A stretch of 64,000 bases of DNA, from positions 8,098,951 to 8,162,950 of the forward strand of contig NZ_FNTD01000004.1 of assembly GCF_900104815.1 (NCBI RefSeq). The letters run 5' to 3'. The position numbers and the translations under genes are program-made. Of this stretch, positions 26,099 to 34,555 are shown piece after piece (the stretch's first letter is position 1; every line of letters starts with the position of its first letter). The notes under the pieces are model-generated. The model was not told where the DNA came from, did not search any database, and saw only the letters and a list, made by a program, of their open reading frames with translations. Source of the DNA: Streptomyces misionensis. Lineage in GTDB: Bacteria > Actinomycetota > Actinomycetes > Streptomycetales > Streptomycetaceae.

Positions 26099-27068
26099 CA
26101 CTGGGGCTTTTCAGCAAAGATCATTCCCAGTGGCCGTTGAGGACGAGGGCGGCGCGGGCGATGTCGCTGATCCGGCTCGGGCTGAGCGTGACGTGCTTGA
26201 GCGCGCGCCAGCGTTCCTTCAGTTCGGCGGCGGTCCGCTCGCCGAGTGCGCGCAGGTCTCTGATCAACATGTTCGTGGCGCGGGTGTCGGCGTGCAGGGC
26301 GTGCTCGGACTGGCCTTTCGGGCGGCGGGTCGGGACGCGGATGCCGATGCTGGCGCCGATGTAGCCCTTGTCCGCCAGCGTCGGCAGGCCCTGGGCGGCG
26401 GCCCTGTACAGGGCGGGCAGCGCGTGGAGGCGGGCGGCTGTGATGTCGGGCGTGGGCCGGGCTCGACCTCGGAGACCCACAGCGGCGTGCCGTCCGGGGC
26501 GGACAGGAACTGCACGTTGCCGCCGAACGCCTTGTGCTTCCTGCCGTTCTCGCGGTCCCCGGCGGCCCGGTCGCACTCGATCAGCGTGCCGCCCAGGATC
26601 ACGTGCGCCATGTCCTGCGTCTGACAGCTTTTCAGGACCTCGTTCGGGTCGGGGGCCCGGGCGGCGAGGACGTCGATGCCTTCGTGCAGGTAGCGGTAGC
26701 CGGTGGCTTGGGAGACGCCGGCATCGCGAGTCAAGCAGTGCACGCAGCCACGCTCGCGGAGCCAGCGCAGCACCAGCACCGCCTGGCGGAACGGGCCCAG
26801 CGCCCGCGAGACGTGAGGCGTGCGCAGTTGCCGCCGGTGTGCGGCGAGCAGGCGGGCAAGAAACTCGACGATGTGGCGCGGGACGTCGAGCGTGGCAGCA
26901 TAGGTGACCAACGTGAAGCCTCTGGTTGTCGCGGACGATCTTGTGGTGAAAACCGTCCTACCAGGGGCTTCACGTCTGTCCGCCACCGGGCACTGCCCGC
27001 CCGATGCATCCGGAACCGCCCGGATCACACCGTTTCGCAACGATTATTTCGCTGAGAAAACCTCACTG
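26099..27068 (-). mobile_element. IS5-type insertion sequence (DDE_4 transposase), about 970 bp
   Basis: Bounded by imperfect inverted ends CACTGGGGCTTTTCAGC (26099-26115) and GCTGAGAAAACCTCACTG (27051-27068). The same kind of end (CACTGAGCGCTTTCAG and GCTGAAAACGCTCACTG) bounds the related element at 49607-50487, which supports these limits. A nested hairpin lies just 5' of the transposase start. No clear target duplication. The transposase is frameshifted, so the copy is probably dead but may be mobilised in trans. Confidence 0.6.
26121..26911 (-). pseudogene. DDE_4-type transposase, frameshifted
   Basis: From TTG 26911 the frame has an N-terminal helix-turn-helix (F-R-Q-A-V-L-V-L-R-W-L-R, D-A-G-V-S-Q-A-T-G-Y-R-Y-L-H) and first catalytic Asp region (H-V-I-L-G-G-T-L-I-E-C-D-R), as in the DDE_Tnp_4 (PF13359) group. 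After a frameshift near 26450 the next frame continues A-D-K-G-Y-I-G-A (second catalytic Asp), E-R-W-R-A-L-K and ends at 26121. A GAGG ribosome-binding site sits in the 3' arm of the hairpin before the TTG. Homologous to the intact transposase at 49727-50476. Confidence 0.8.
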
Positions 27069-27320
27069 GGTCCACACCCGCTGGAATTCTTCGGCCGGGA
27101 TGGCTTCCAGCGGGTCCTCTTCAGGGTCGAGCGCTTGGTCTGTCAGGAAGCCGTGCTCATCCTCCAGGTGCTCCCAGCTGTACCGGTGGAGTCGGCCGGC
27201 CGGAGTCAGCTCGGCCTGCTTGATGGCGATCAACTCACCGAGGCCGGATACGGCCTCGAGGTATCGGGCGACGGTCGGTTGTGCGTCAGTGATCGTTGTT
27301 GTCGGACAGTCCCAGGGCAA
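27063..27320 (-). CDS. small acidic hypothetical protein
   Basis: From ATG 27320 the frame encodes 85 residues ending at 27063: V-A-R-Y-L-E-A-V-S-G-L-G-E-L-I-A-I-K-Q-A, then H-R-Y-S-W-E-H-L-E-D-E-H-G-F-L, E-E-D-P-L-E-A-I-P-A-E-E-F. Its first 11 codons overlap the end of the C45 relic in another frame. Composition is protein-like; family unknown. Its 3' end coincides with the right end of the adjacent IS, so it may be truncated. Confidence 0.4.
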   Translation of the reverse strand: MPWDCPTTTITDAQPTVARYLEAVSGLGELIAIKQAELTPAGRLHRYSWEHLEDEHGFLTDQALDPEEDPLEAIPAEEFQRVWTQ

Positions 27321-27865
27321 CGGTGCGTGCTCCCGGCGTGAATTCGGCGATGGTGTGTTCCCAGTGCTCGCCGGGCCATTGGTACGTCACGCAGCCCTCC
27401 GCAGGGCGGTAGTGGGCCGTGTACACGGTGCCCAGCCAGTGGTCGTACGCGCGCTGGTACAGCGGTGGTCGCAGCATCGCCGGGACGTCGATTCCCGCCG
27501 CCCGTACGGCGGCAAGCCGGGCCTGTGTCCGGGTGGTTCGTTCCTGCTCGTCCGGCACCGGCAGGTGCTGGTGGTTGGCGGCGCAGGAGTCCGGTGCCTC
27601 GGTCATCGGAATGTCGGGGCCCACGTGAACCGTCACGCTCCGGTCCGGGTCGACGAGAGTGACGTTCTGCGGGATCGCGACGGGCAGGGTGCGCAGTCTG
27701 CCGACCGCCTCGTCGACGGTCTGGCAGGTCTCCAGGACGTAGCGCAGCACGAGGGGCATGGCGAATCACGGTCCGTGGACGAACCGTCCGCCGAAGGTGA
27801 GCGACACCGCGAGGCCGGCGTCGTTCATGCCGTCCACAGGCTCCACCCCGCTTCCTGCATGCCGA
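27286..27865 (-). pseudogene. C45 peptidase/acyltransferase-type Ntn hydrolase, C-terminal half
   Basis: The minus strand reads M-N-D-A-G-L-A-V-S-L-T-F-G-G-R, then H-G-P, an in-frame TGA, then F-A-M-P-L-V-L-R-Y-V-L-E-T. It continues with V-D-P-D-R-S, P-D-S-C-A-A-N-H-Q, R-T-T-R-T-Q-A-R-L and V-Y-T-A-H-Y-R-P. These are the C-terminal strands of the C45/acyl-CoA:6-APA acyltransferase-like Ntn hydrolases. The N-terminal half including the nucleophile Cys is missing: sequence before 27865 belongs to an IS5 relic. The internal TGA would have been GGA in the parent (inference). A dead relic. Confidence 0.6.
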
Positions 27866-27889
27866 CCACGGGGCGCAGGAAGCTGGAGG

Positions 27890-28730
27890 AGAGATGGTGC
27901 CTTCGCAGTGCTCGGGGGCGAAGTCGTAGTTTCTGGGCAGCGTGCCCGATGTCGTCGCGGATCTGCAAACGGCGGAACCGCGAACGCGCGCTTTGCGAAG
28001 CAGCGTTGGGCGCCGAGTTCGGAAGCCGTGTTCGTTGCCCCGGCGGGCGATCAGCGGTTCAACGCCGGGGCCCCAAACGATCCGGCGGTACTTGTGATCG
28101 TAGCCGCGGTCACCGAGCACCGCGTCGGGTCGGCGTCGGGGCCGAACACGTTTGCCCCGCACCGGCGGCACGGCCTGGAGTAGTGGAATCAACTGGGTGA
28201 CGTCCGCGGTTGCCGCCTGCCAGAGTGACGGCGAGCGGGATACCGGTGGCGTCGGTGATCAGGTGGTGTTTGCTGCCCGTCCTGCCCCCGTCGACAGGGC
28301 CTCGTCCGGTCTTGGCTCCCCCTTTAACACCCGGATGTGGGAGCCGTCGGCCGCCGCCTGAGAGAAGTCCAAGGCGTGCGCAGCGCGGAGTTCGGCGAGG
28401 AGGACTCGTGCAGCCGGAACTACACGCCGACCTCGGTCCACTCGGCGAGGCGGCGCCAGCAGGTCATGCCGGAGCCGAAACCGAGTTCCCGGCAGGTGTT
28501 CCCAGGCGATCCCGGTGTGCAGCACGAACGGGTTGCCGTAAAACACCAGCCGGTTCGGATGACCCTTGCGTCCCGAATGCCGGGCCGACGCTCAACCCTG
28601 GGCAACACGGCTCGATCTCCGCCCTCCACTCGTCATCGACTTCCCACGGCTTTGGCCCGAGCCACCCCACACCCCCGGATCATCGCTCCCGGGGTGATCC
28701 AACCACCCCGAAGATCATTTCGTGGGAGTT
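27890..28730 (-). pseudogene. IS5-family transposase relic, many frameshifts
   Basis: On the minus strand the start is recognisable as W-E-V-D-D-E-W and the fragments H-T-G-I-A-W-E-H-L-P, L-G-F-G-S-G-M-T-C-W-R-R-L, D-G-S-H-I-R-V-L-K-G. They are followed by V-P-P-V-R-G-K-R, R-R-R-P-D-A-V-L-G-D-R-G-Y-D-H-K-Y and F-R-R-L-Q-I-R-D-D-I, each in different frames. This is the IS427-like subgroup, the same as the copy at 31440. At least four shifts and an internal deletion near the end. Neither end was resolved. It truncates the C45 gene on its left side. Confidence 0.75.
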
Positions 28731-28792
28731 CTAAGCGGAGGTGGCCAGAATCGAGGGAACGCGACCGCAGAGCCGCGCGTATGCTCCGAGCC

Positions 28793-29179
28793 GTGACAAC
28801 GACATACGTGCTGGACGGCAGGCAGATTAGAACGCTGGAGGACTTCTGGCGAGTCATCGGCGAAGCGATCAACGGTCCGGGGGGTTACTTCGGTCGAAAC
28901 CTCGACGCCTTCGCTGACTGCCTCAGCGGTGGCTTCGGAGCGCCCGACGACCGTGAGTACGTGGTTGAGTGGCGCGACCACCAGGTATCTCGACAGCATC
29001 TCGGCTGTCCGGAGACAGCTCGTCAGCTTGAGATCCGGTTGTCACGCTGCCACCCCACGAACCGCCCCTCTGTCTTCGCCGACCTTGGCGCAGCAAGAGA
29101 TGGACGCGGATTCACGGTCTTCGATTGGCTGGTCAAGATTTTCGACGATCGCGCCCCTGGCGTCCTGCGACTCCAGTGA
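28793..29179 (+). CDS. barstar-family ribonuclease inhibitor
   Basis: The 128-residue product (GTG 28793; ATG 28781 is also possible) matches the barstar family: Y-V-L-D-G-R-Q-I, L-E-D-F-W-R-V-I-G-E-A-I, G-P-G-G-Y-F-G-R-N-L-D-A-F-A-D-C-L, then W-R-D-H and a C-terminal F-D-W-L-V-K-I-F. The Y-F-G-R-N-L-D-A-F-x-D-C-L helix is the part that plugs the barnase active site in characterised members. No barnase-type ribonuclease gene is nearby, so it is an orphan immunity gene. It could protect against ribonuclease tips of Rhs toxins from other strains (inference). Directly downstream of the IS5 relic. Confidence 0.85.
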   Translation: MTTTYVLDGRQIRTLEDFWRVIGEAINGPGGYFGRNLDAFADCLSGGFGAPDDREYVVEWRDHQVSRQHLGCPETARQLEIRLSRCHPTNRPSVFADLGAARDGRGFTVFDWLVKIFDDRAPGVLRLQ

Positions 29180-29725
29180 CTGGTCACGAGGACGCCTTGT
29201 TCAGCACCCGGGGAGATGGCTGTGGAGGTGCTCGACTTCGACGTTACGGCCGCGTTCGCGAAGTGCTCGGGCAGGGAGTTCTGTAAGTTCGGCGGCCCTT
29301 TTCCGGACTATAGTCGGGCAGCTCGGTCAGGAGTGAGGCCGTGCACGTCGTCGAACATGCGCTCCCTCCTGGACACTGTTGCTTCGATGTTCAGGTGGCC
29401 TGGGTCTGATCGCTGTTCTCTCGGTCCGCAAGGAACTCGTCGAGTAGTTGGAAGAGAACCTCGATCGCGCGGGCTTCATCCTCTGCCGGCAGGTCCCAGG
29501 GGTTGTCCCGCAACGGCAAGCCGTCTGCCGTGAGAACCGCAGAGGCACCATGCCCGTGGGCCTTTCGCCCTGTGACCGGATCGGTCCACCAGGCAGGACC
29601 AACATGATCGGCGACAAGACCGACTGGTGCCCACCGGTTCAGGGACAATGGGCTCCGAACACGGTTGCCACGGCGGTGCGTTGCGACGTTTCGCGGCAGA
29701 GGCAGAACCGAGGAAAGGTGGACAC
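29180..29725. other. intergenic region with a minus-strand coding relic
   Basis: Between barstar and amidase. The minus-strand relic at 29391-29640 is listed separately. A short plus-strand frame from ATG 29216 (M-A-V-E-V-L-D-F-D-V-T-A) opens after a GGGGAG sequence, but it soon loses protein character. AGGAAAGG at 29711-29718 is the ribosome-binding site of the amidase. Confidence 0.4.
29391..29640 (-). pseudogene. hypothetical protein fragment
   Basis: A minus-strand frame reads W-A-P-V-G-L-V-A-D-H-V-G-P-A-W-W-T-D-P-V-T-G, then G-A-S-A-V-L-T-A-D-G-L-P-L-R and ends with E-V-L-F-Q-L-L-D-E-F-L-A-D. The last 80 residues look genuine, but no good start codon precedes them and the upstream part of the frame is not protein-like. 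Family unknown. Confidence 0.35.
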
Positions 29726-31189
29726 ATGACGGAGAGCCCCGTGTCGAGCGAGGAACTCGCATGGCTGGACGCGACGGCGCAGGCCGAACTGGTGCGGCGC
29801 GGTCTGCTGACGCCGCGTGAACTCGTCGAGGCCGCCATCGAACGGATAGAGCGGCTTAACGGCACACTCAACGCCGTCATCACGCCCCTGTATGAGAAGG
29901 CTCTCGCCGATGCGGAGGCGTCCGGGTTGCCCCATGGCCCGTTCCGCGGCGTGCCGATGCTGCTGAAGGATGCCCTGTGCCAGACCGCGGGTGATCCGTA
30001 CTACGGGGGGATGCGCGCGCTGCGGGACCGCGACTGGCGGGCTCATGAGGACTCCACCCTGGCGGCACGGTTCCGGTCGGCCGGTTTCGTCTTCTGCGGC
30101 CGGACGAACCTTCCCGAGCTGGCCACCAGTGTGACCACGGAGCCGTTGGCCCACGGGGCGACGCGCAACCCGTGGGCCCTCGATCGATCGCCTGGCGGCT
30201 CGAGCGGTGGGTCGGCGGCGGCGGTCGCCGCTGGCATGGTCCCGGTGGCGCACGGCAACGACATGGCCGGCTCGATACGGATGCCCGCCAGCGCCTGTGG
30301 CGTCGTCGGTCTGAAACCCACGCGGGCACGGTCCTCGTTGGGGCCACGGTACGGCGAGTACTGGGGAGGGGTGACGCACGAGCACGTGCTGACCCGGTCG
30401 GTGCGTGACACCGCCGCCGTGCTCGACGTGACAGCCGGTGCGGCAGTCGGTGACCCGTACGCGGCGGCACCCCCGACGCGGCCCTACCGCGAGGAGGTCG
30501 GAGTCGATCCGGGCGCACTGCGGATCGGGTTCCGCTCGATCCCGCCGGGTGCGACCGCCCCGGCCCACAAGGAATGTGTGGCGGCAGTCGAGCACGCGGC
30601 CCGGCTGCTCGACCGCCTCGGCCACCACGTCGAGCCGACACCGGCGGCGGCGCTGGACGCACCCGAGCTGTTCCAGGCCCTGCCCACCCTCTTCTCAGCC
30701 ATACTCGCCTGGGAGTTGGAGCAGTGGTCGCAGCGTCTCGGCGAACAGCTCGAACCCGCCGACCTGGAGCCGATGAACGGGGCGCTCGCGGAGGCGGGCC
30801 GCTCTGTCACGGCCGCGCAGTGGCTCTCCGGCATACAGGCGTGGCAGCAGTGGGCACGAGGTGTGGCCGGCTTGTGGGAGACCGAGGTCGATGTCCTGCT
30901 CACGCCGACGCTGCCCACTCTCCCGCCGCACCTTGGTGAGCTTGCCCCGGAAGCGAAAGCCCCGATGGACCTGGTGGCCGATGTCGCAGGATGTATCGCC
31001 TTCACCCTGCCGTTCAACGTCACCGGCCAGCCCGCCGTCTCCCTGCCCCTGTACCGCACCTCCGACGGACTCCCCGTCGGCGTGCAGCTCGTCGCCGCGC
31101 ACGGCCGGGAGGACGTGCTGATCCGACTGGCCTCACAGCTCGAGCGAGCCGCTCCGTGGTCCGGCACGCACCCCCCGTTCTCCGCCTGA
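29726..31189 (+). CDS. amidase (amidase-signature family)
   Basis: The 487-residue product starts at ATG 29726 with AGGAAAGG upstream. It belongs to the amidase-signature hydrolases, which cleave amide bonds with a Ser-cisSer-Lys triad. The triad is visible as K81 (G-V-P-M-L-L-K-D), S159 (P-G-G-S-S-G-G-S) and S183 (A-G-S-I-R-M-P-A), with the typical 24-residue spacing between the serines. The usual T-D-G-G-G-S-I-R is N-D-M-A-G-S-I-R here, so the oxyanion loop is slightly altered. No signal peptide. Not linked to gatB/gatA partners, so it is a stand-alone catabolic or biosynthetic amidase; substrate unknown. Confidence 0.95.
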   Translation: MTESPVSSEELAWLDATAQAELVRRGLLTPRELVEAAIERIERLNGTLNAVITPLYEKALADAEASGLPHGPFRGVPMLLKDALCQTAGDPYYGGMRALRDRDWRAHEDSTLAARFRSAGFVFCGRTNLPELATSVTTEPLAHGATRNPWALDRSPGGSSGGSAAAVAAGMVPVAHGNDMAGSIRMPASACGVVGLKPTRARSSLGPRYGEYWGGVTHEHVLTRSVRDTAAVLDVTAGAAVGDPYAAAPPTRPYREEVGVDPGALRIGFRSIPPGATAPAHKECVAAVEHAARLLDRLGHHVEPTPAAALDAPELFQALPTLFSAILAWELEQWSQRLGEQLEPADLEPMNGALAEAGRSVTAAQWLSGIQAWQQWARGVAGLWETEVDVLLTPTLPTLPPHLGELAPEAKAPMDLVADVAGCIAFTLPFNVTGQPAVSLPLYRTSDGLPVGVQLVAAHGREDVLIRLASQLERAAPWSGTHPPFSA

Positions 31190-31439
31190 GGGATTCGAGG
31201 TAATTAAGGGCTCGCAGAAAAACAACACGCTGATTTTTCAGCCTTGTTGAGCAACTGTGGTAGCGGTCGTCGACCTGCTGCGATCTCCGTACGGCAAGGT
31301 AAGAACCCTTCCGGACCAGCGCGGTGCGGATCGCTGTGACCTGTAAGAACGCCTAACACAATGAGATGGATCGGTCCCGGTGGCCGTGTCCGGTCGTCGG
31401 GATCGGCGTTGTCCGGCCATAGGGGCTTGACCGAGGATC

Positions 31440-32242
31440 GTGTCGGATGACCTGTGGGAGCGGATCGAGCCGCTCTTGCCGAAGCGGGAGCGACGGTTCA
31501 GATACCCGGGCCGCAAGCCGGTCCCGGATCGGCAGGTGCTGTGCGGGATCCTGTTCGTGCTGCACACCGGTATCCAGTGGGAACACCTGCCCCACGAGCT
31601 CGGCTTCGGGTCCGGTATGACGTGCTGGTGTCGACTGCGGGACTGGAACGAGGCCGGGGTCTGGCAGCAGCTGCATGAGGTGCTGCTGGCCGAGCTGAAC
31701 GCGGCGGCCCGGCTCGACTGGTCGAGGGCGGTTGTCGACTCCGGCCATGTCAGGGCGTTAAAAAAAGGGCTCCAGACAGGCCCGTCGCCAGTCGACCGGG
31801 GGTGGGCCGGCTCCAAGCACCACCTGATCACGACGGACACGGCACCCCGCTCGCGGTCATCCTCACCGGCAACAACCGCAACGACATCACCCAGCTCGTG
31901 CCCCTGCTTGATGCCGTCCCGCCCGTCCGAGGCAGGCCCGGGCGGCCTCGCCGCAAGCCTCAGTCGGTCTTCGCCGACCGCGGCTACGACCACGACATCT
32001 GTCGCGACCAGGTCCGGGCCCGTCGGATCCTCCCCGTCACTGCCCGGCGCGGCACAGCCCATGGCAGCGGCTTGGGCACCTATCGGTGGGTGGTCGAGCG
32101 CACCTTCGCATGGCTCCACGGTTTCAAACGACTTCGCGTCCGCTGGGAACGCCGAGCCGACATCCACGAAGCCTTCCTCAAGCCCGCGTGCTGCCTGATC
32201 ACCCACCGCCAGGTGCTGTCCTTGGCCGGCCCGGCAAACTGA
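31440..32242 (+). pseudogene. IS5-family (IS427 group) transposase, frameshifted
   Basis: The first frame (GTG 31440) reads D-D-L-W-E-R-I-E-P-L-L-P, R-Y-P-G-R-K-P-V-P-D-R-Q-V-L-C-G-I-L-F-V-L-H-T-G and V-V-D-S-G-H-V-R-A-L-K (first catalytic Asp). Near 31830, within S-K-H-H-L-I-T, one base is missing relative to the expected D-G-H-G-T-P-L-A-V. The second frame continues with F-A-D-R-G-Y-D-H, T-Y-R-W-V-V-E-R-T-F-A-W-L-H (catalytic Glu) and I-H-E-A-F-L to TGA 32242. An A7 run at 31760-31766 precedes the shift by 60 bases, but the frame is still open there, so programmed slippage at that point is not required. Confidence 0.85.
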
Positions 32243-32246
32243 TCGC

Positions 32247-32588
32247 ATGAACCGAGACGCCCTGCAATCCGCACTGTCCCAGGATGGCTGCATCTCTGCA
32301 CGCGCAGCTCTGGCCGAGTTGAAGGCAGGCGCGGACTTCGAGGTCTTCTTGAACCAAACGGCTTCTGCACGACAGCTCTGGGACATCTGGTCCTGGCGGC
32401 ACGAAGTCATGCTCGACACGGGCGTCACACCTCGGCCCGGACTTGCGGAAGCCATCACCGGACTCCAGGCCGCAGGAACAGCTCGGGTCTACATGGCGAC
32501 CGTCACTGGATCGCAGAGACGTTTCACGATCTTCCTGTCGGAAGACCTCACCCGGTGCGTCGCCTGCTTGACTACCTCATTGTGTTAG
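32247..32588 (+). CDS. putative IS passenger protein
   Basis: A 113-residue frame begins four bases after the transposase stop and ends inside the right inverted repeat. It reads A-L-S-Q-D-G-C-I-S-A-R-A-A-L-A-E-L-K, then A-R-Q-L-W-D-I-W-S-W-R-H, G-L-A-E-A-I-T-G-L-Q and V-Y-M-A-T-V-T-G-S-Q-R-R-F-T-I-F. The sequence is protein-like with two Cys near each end and no known motif. If the inverted repeats are the true ends, this gene travels with the IS and may modulate transposition. Alternatively it is a host gene cut by the next IS (IS701) at its 3' end. Confidence 0.5.
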   Translation: MNRDALQSALSQDGCISARAALAELKAGADFEVFLNQTASARQLWDIWSWRHEVMLDTGVTPRPGLAEAITGLQAAGTARVYMATVTGSQRRFTIFLSEDLTRCVACLTTSLC

Positions 32589-32646
32589 GGACTCTAATGC
32601 TCCAGCAGCGGATCGTGTCCTGAGCTGGTGCTGTCGTTGTCCTGGC

Positions 32647-33055
32647 ATGGACGGTACGACTGAAGTCGGTTGCTGGGCTGCAGAGCTGGAGGCGGTTTTC
32701 GCCCGGGTGGCGGGCCGGTTCGGGCGGGCGAATCTGCGGTGGCGGATGCGGGATTACGTCCGCGGTCTGCTGGGCCAAGCGGCACGGGAAAACGGCTGGC
32801 AGCTCGCGGAATGGGCAGGTCATCGCACTCCCGACGGCTTCCAGCGGCTGCTGAACAGCAGCGTCTGGGACGCCGACGCCCTGCGCGACGACACCCGCGT
32901 CTACGTCGGTGAGTCCCTCGGCCCCCATGGTGTGTTGATCATTGACGACACCGGGTTCATCAAGAAGGGCACCACCTCGGCCGGGGTCGGCCGGCAGTAC
33001 ACCGGAACAGGGAAAGATCGGCAACTGCCAGATCGGGGTGTTCGCCGCCTACGTG
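32647..33055 (+). pseudogene. IS701-family transposase N-terminal half
   Basis: From ATG 32647 the frame reads R-F-G-R-A-N-L-R-W-R-M-R-D-Y-V-R-G-L-L, W-Q-L-A-E-W-A-G-H-R-T-P-D-G-F-Q-R-L-L and [13 protein letters not shown] (first catalytic Asp). It breaks by a frameshift near 33015; the next frame still gives [10 protein letters not shown] and then stops being transposase at about 33055. It is about 55% identical by eye to the IS701 transposase at 51281. Upstream TTAG at 32586-32589 could be the left junction, since IS701 duplicates YTAR sites. Confidence 0.85.
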
Positions 33056-33155
33056 CTGCGAGTGCGGTCAGGACGGCATGAGCGAGCATGGCCAGGGTGA
33101 TGTGCCGATACCAGCCGGGATAGCGGCGGACCTCGCGCTGGTCAAGCGAGAGGTC
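33055..33155 (-). pseudogene. inverted IS701 transposase C-terminal piece
   Basis: On the opposite strand, directly abutting the N-terminal half, is [24 protein letters not shown], the C-terminal stretch of the same transposase family (compare 52255-52320). It is joined tail to tail to the N-terminal piece, so an inversion or rearrangement between IS copies took place here. Confidence 0.6.
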
Positions 33156-33372
33156 GGCAACCTCGCCGCGGCCGCCCTCGCCCAGATGACCAAGGCCGTC
33201 AAGCGCAGCCTCAAGCAGATCCAGTACCGACCCGGACGTAGTCGACGGCTGCCTCGCCGACGCGGGCCTTGCCATCGGCGACAAACGAACGCAGGGAACG
33301 GCCAGCCGGCACGTGGCCCTACGATCGCGGCACACCCCGCCGAACGCTTGTGCCGACGAATCGAGTGAGCCC
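33156..33372. other. short unexplained coding-like stretch
   Basis: A plus-strand run with [24 protein letters not shown] lies between the IS701 relic and the next gene. It looks helical and protein-like but has no start; family unknown. Confidence 0.3.
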
Positions 33373-33829
33373 GTGAGCGACGACGTCCTGTCGATCATTC
33401 CGACCGATCCCCAGTGGCAGCCCGACCGAGCGGGCTGCCGCGCTCGCCGCGGACCTAGCTTCCGGCCTGCCCGATGGCGTGGAGGTCGAGATCGACGTCA
33501 CCTGGCACGACACCCTTACCCCCGTCGACTGCGGCGACAACCTGGCACGGATCGGCTGCCCGCACTGCGGTGCCTCGATCGACACTGAGTGGTACGCCGA
33601 CCTGCTGGAAACCCACGGTGAGGACGGCTTCGCCACCTTGGCCGTGGAAGTGCCCTGCTGCGGCGAAGACACGTCGCTGGACGTGTTGGACTATGACTGG
33701 CCGTGCGGCTTCGCCCGCTTCGAGATCGCCATCTGGAACCCCGAACGTGACTGGTTCCGCGACGAGGAACTGGCCACTGTCGGCGACACACTCGGGCATC
33801 CGGTGAAGCAGATCAGAGCCCACATCTGA
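33373..33829 (+). pseudogene. conserved hypothetical protein with Cys pairs, frameshifted
   Basis: From GTG 33373 the frame reads [20 protein letters not shown]; near 33435 one base shifts it to [22 protein letters not shown]. The second frame continues to the stop at 33829 with G-C-P-H-C-G-A-S-I-D-T-E-W, V-P-C-C-G-E-D-T-S and D-Y-D-W-P-C-G-F-A-R-F-E-I-A. The C-x2-C and C-C pairs suggest a zinc-ribbon or redox fold. Actinobacteria commonly carry this protein (from memory) with unknown function. If the shift is real the gene is broken; translation from GTG 33479 would give only the C-terminal 116 residues. Confidence 0.65.
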
Positions 33830-33900
33830 CTCGGGTCTCGGTAGGAACCGAGTGCAGCCACCGTGCCCACCACCGCAGCTGGCAATCACCCGCCGCAGGC

Positions 33901-33929
33901 CCGGTCCCCACGCCCGCGGGGATGGTCGC
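33901..33929 (+). repeat. solitary CRISPR-repeat-like sequence
   Basis: Twenty-nine bases ending CCCGCGGGGATGGTCGC match the repeats of the array at 34556 at 23 or so positions, including the palindromic CCGCGGGG core. No second copy occurs at +61 or -61 bases. It lies 120 bp upstream of the small gene at 34021; it could be a detached repeat or a chance match in G+C-rich DNA. Confidence 0.45.
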
Positions 33930-34020
33930 GACGAGTCGCTCAAGCTGGACCTGACGTTCCTCTTACGCGTATGGACATGTACGCGAATCACTGCCGACGA
34001 GTAAACCAGGAGGTGCCCCG

Positions 34021-34476
34021 TTGAAGTACAGAGATCCCGAGAATCGATCCAAAGGTGAGTCTCATGGTCATCCGTTCCCCTCGGAGGAAAGCGTCGCCGC
34101 AGGGCATGGACTGGCAGACCGCGTTTGCCGAGAACTGGGCCGTGCCGGTATTCCCGCGTACGTCGTGCGTCCGGAAGTGACGAAACAGCCCGGTGCCAGG
34201 GTGGAAGTCGACGACAGCCATGATGATCACGTCGGCGGCCTTTATATTCGCTGGAGCGCACCGGGTCTGGCAGAGGCCGGCATAAAGGCAGTGACAGAAC
34301 TACAGGACTCGGCGGCGCCGGAATGGAAACATCATGCCGAGGTCGTTCTCCTCATACAGACGGCGCTGATCGGCATCCTGCGGTTGGCCGGCTTCTTCGC
34401 CGTACCGGCCGAGGACGTCGACGACATCGCCAAGGGCGATGTCTACGTCCACGCCAGTAGGCCATCGTTCTCGTGA
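34021..34476 (+). CDS. hypothetical protein
   Basis: A 151-residue product starts at TTG 34021, with a strong AGGAGGTG at 34008-34015 that decides the start. Features: G-L-A-D-R-V-C-R-E-L-G-R-A-G-I-P-A-Y-V-V, G-L-Y-I-R-W-S-A-P-G-L and a final Y-V-H-A. It appears to be a small alpha/beta protein without signal or membrane segment. I do not recognise the family. It lies between the solitary CRISPR-like repeat and the CRISPR array, and base use is less G+C-rich than its neighbours. A cas function is not supported. Confidence 0.7.
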   Translation: MKYRDPENRSKGESHGHPFPSEESVAAGHGLADRVCRELGRAGIPAYVVRPEVTKQPGARVEVDDSHDDHVGGLYIRWSAPGLAEAGIKAVTELQDSAAPEWKHHAEVVLLIQTALIGILRLAGFFAVPAEDVDDIAKGDVYVHASRPSFS

Positions 34477-34555
34477 ACACCGCGCCGACGGGCGGGCCTG
34501 ACGACCAGACCCTCAGGTCAGAGCGCGGGGGCGGGAAGAGGACACGAGGACTGAA

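Larger units (their letters stand above)
31352..32589 (+). mobile_element. IS5-family element with extra gene, 1238 bp
   Basis: Perfect 14-bp inverted ends CCTAACACAATGAG (31352-31365) and CTCATTGTGTTAGG (32576-32589) enclose the transposase (31440-32242) and a second gene in the same orientation (32247-32588). The region to the left (31190-31351) holds only A/T-rich sequence with a GCTGATTTTTCAGC hairpin at about 31231, a possible terminator of the amidase gene. No unambiguous target duplication was found. Confidence 0.65.

Noticed and set aside
26937..26955. GATCTTGTGGTGAAAACC as right end of the 26-27 kb IS
   Set aside because: It lies inside the leader hairpin; the end at 27051-27068 matches the ends of the sister IS at 49.6-50.5 kb better.
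31760..31766. A7 run as a programmed frameshift site of the IS5 transposase
   Set aside because: The first frame stays meaningful for about 20 codons beyond the run, and the frame change fits a missing base near 31830 better.
34021..34476. Hypothetical gene beside the CRISPR array as a cas gene
   Set aside because: Length and motifs match none of the I-E proteins (Cas1, Cas2, Cas3, Cse1/2, Cas5-7).
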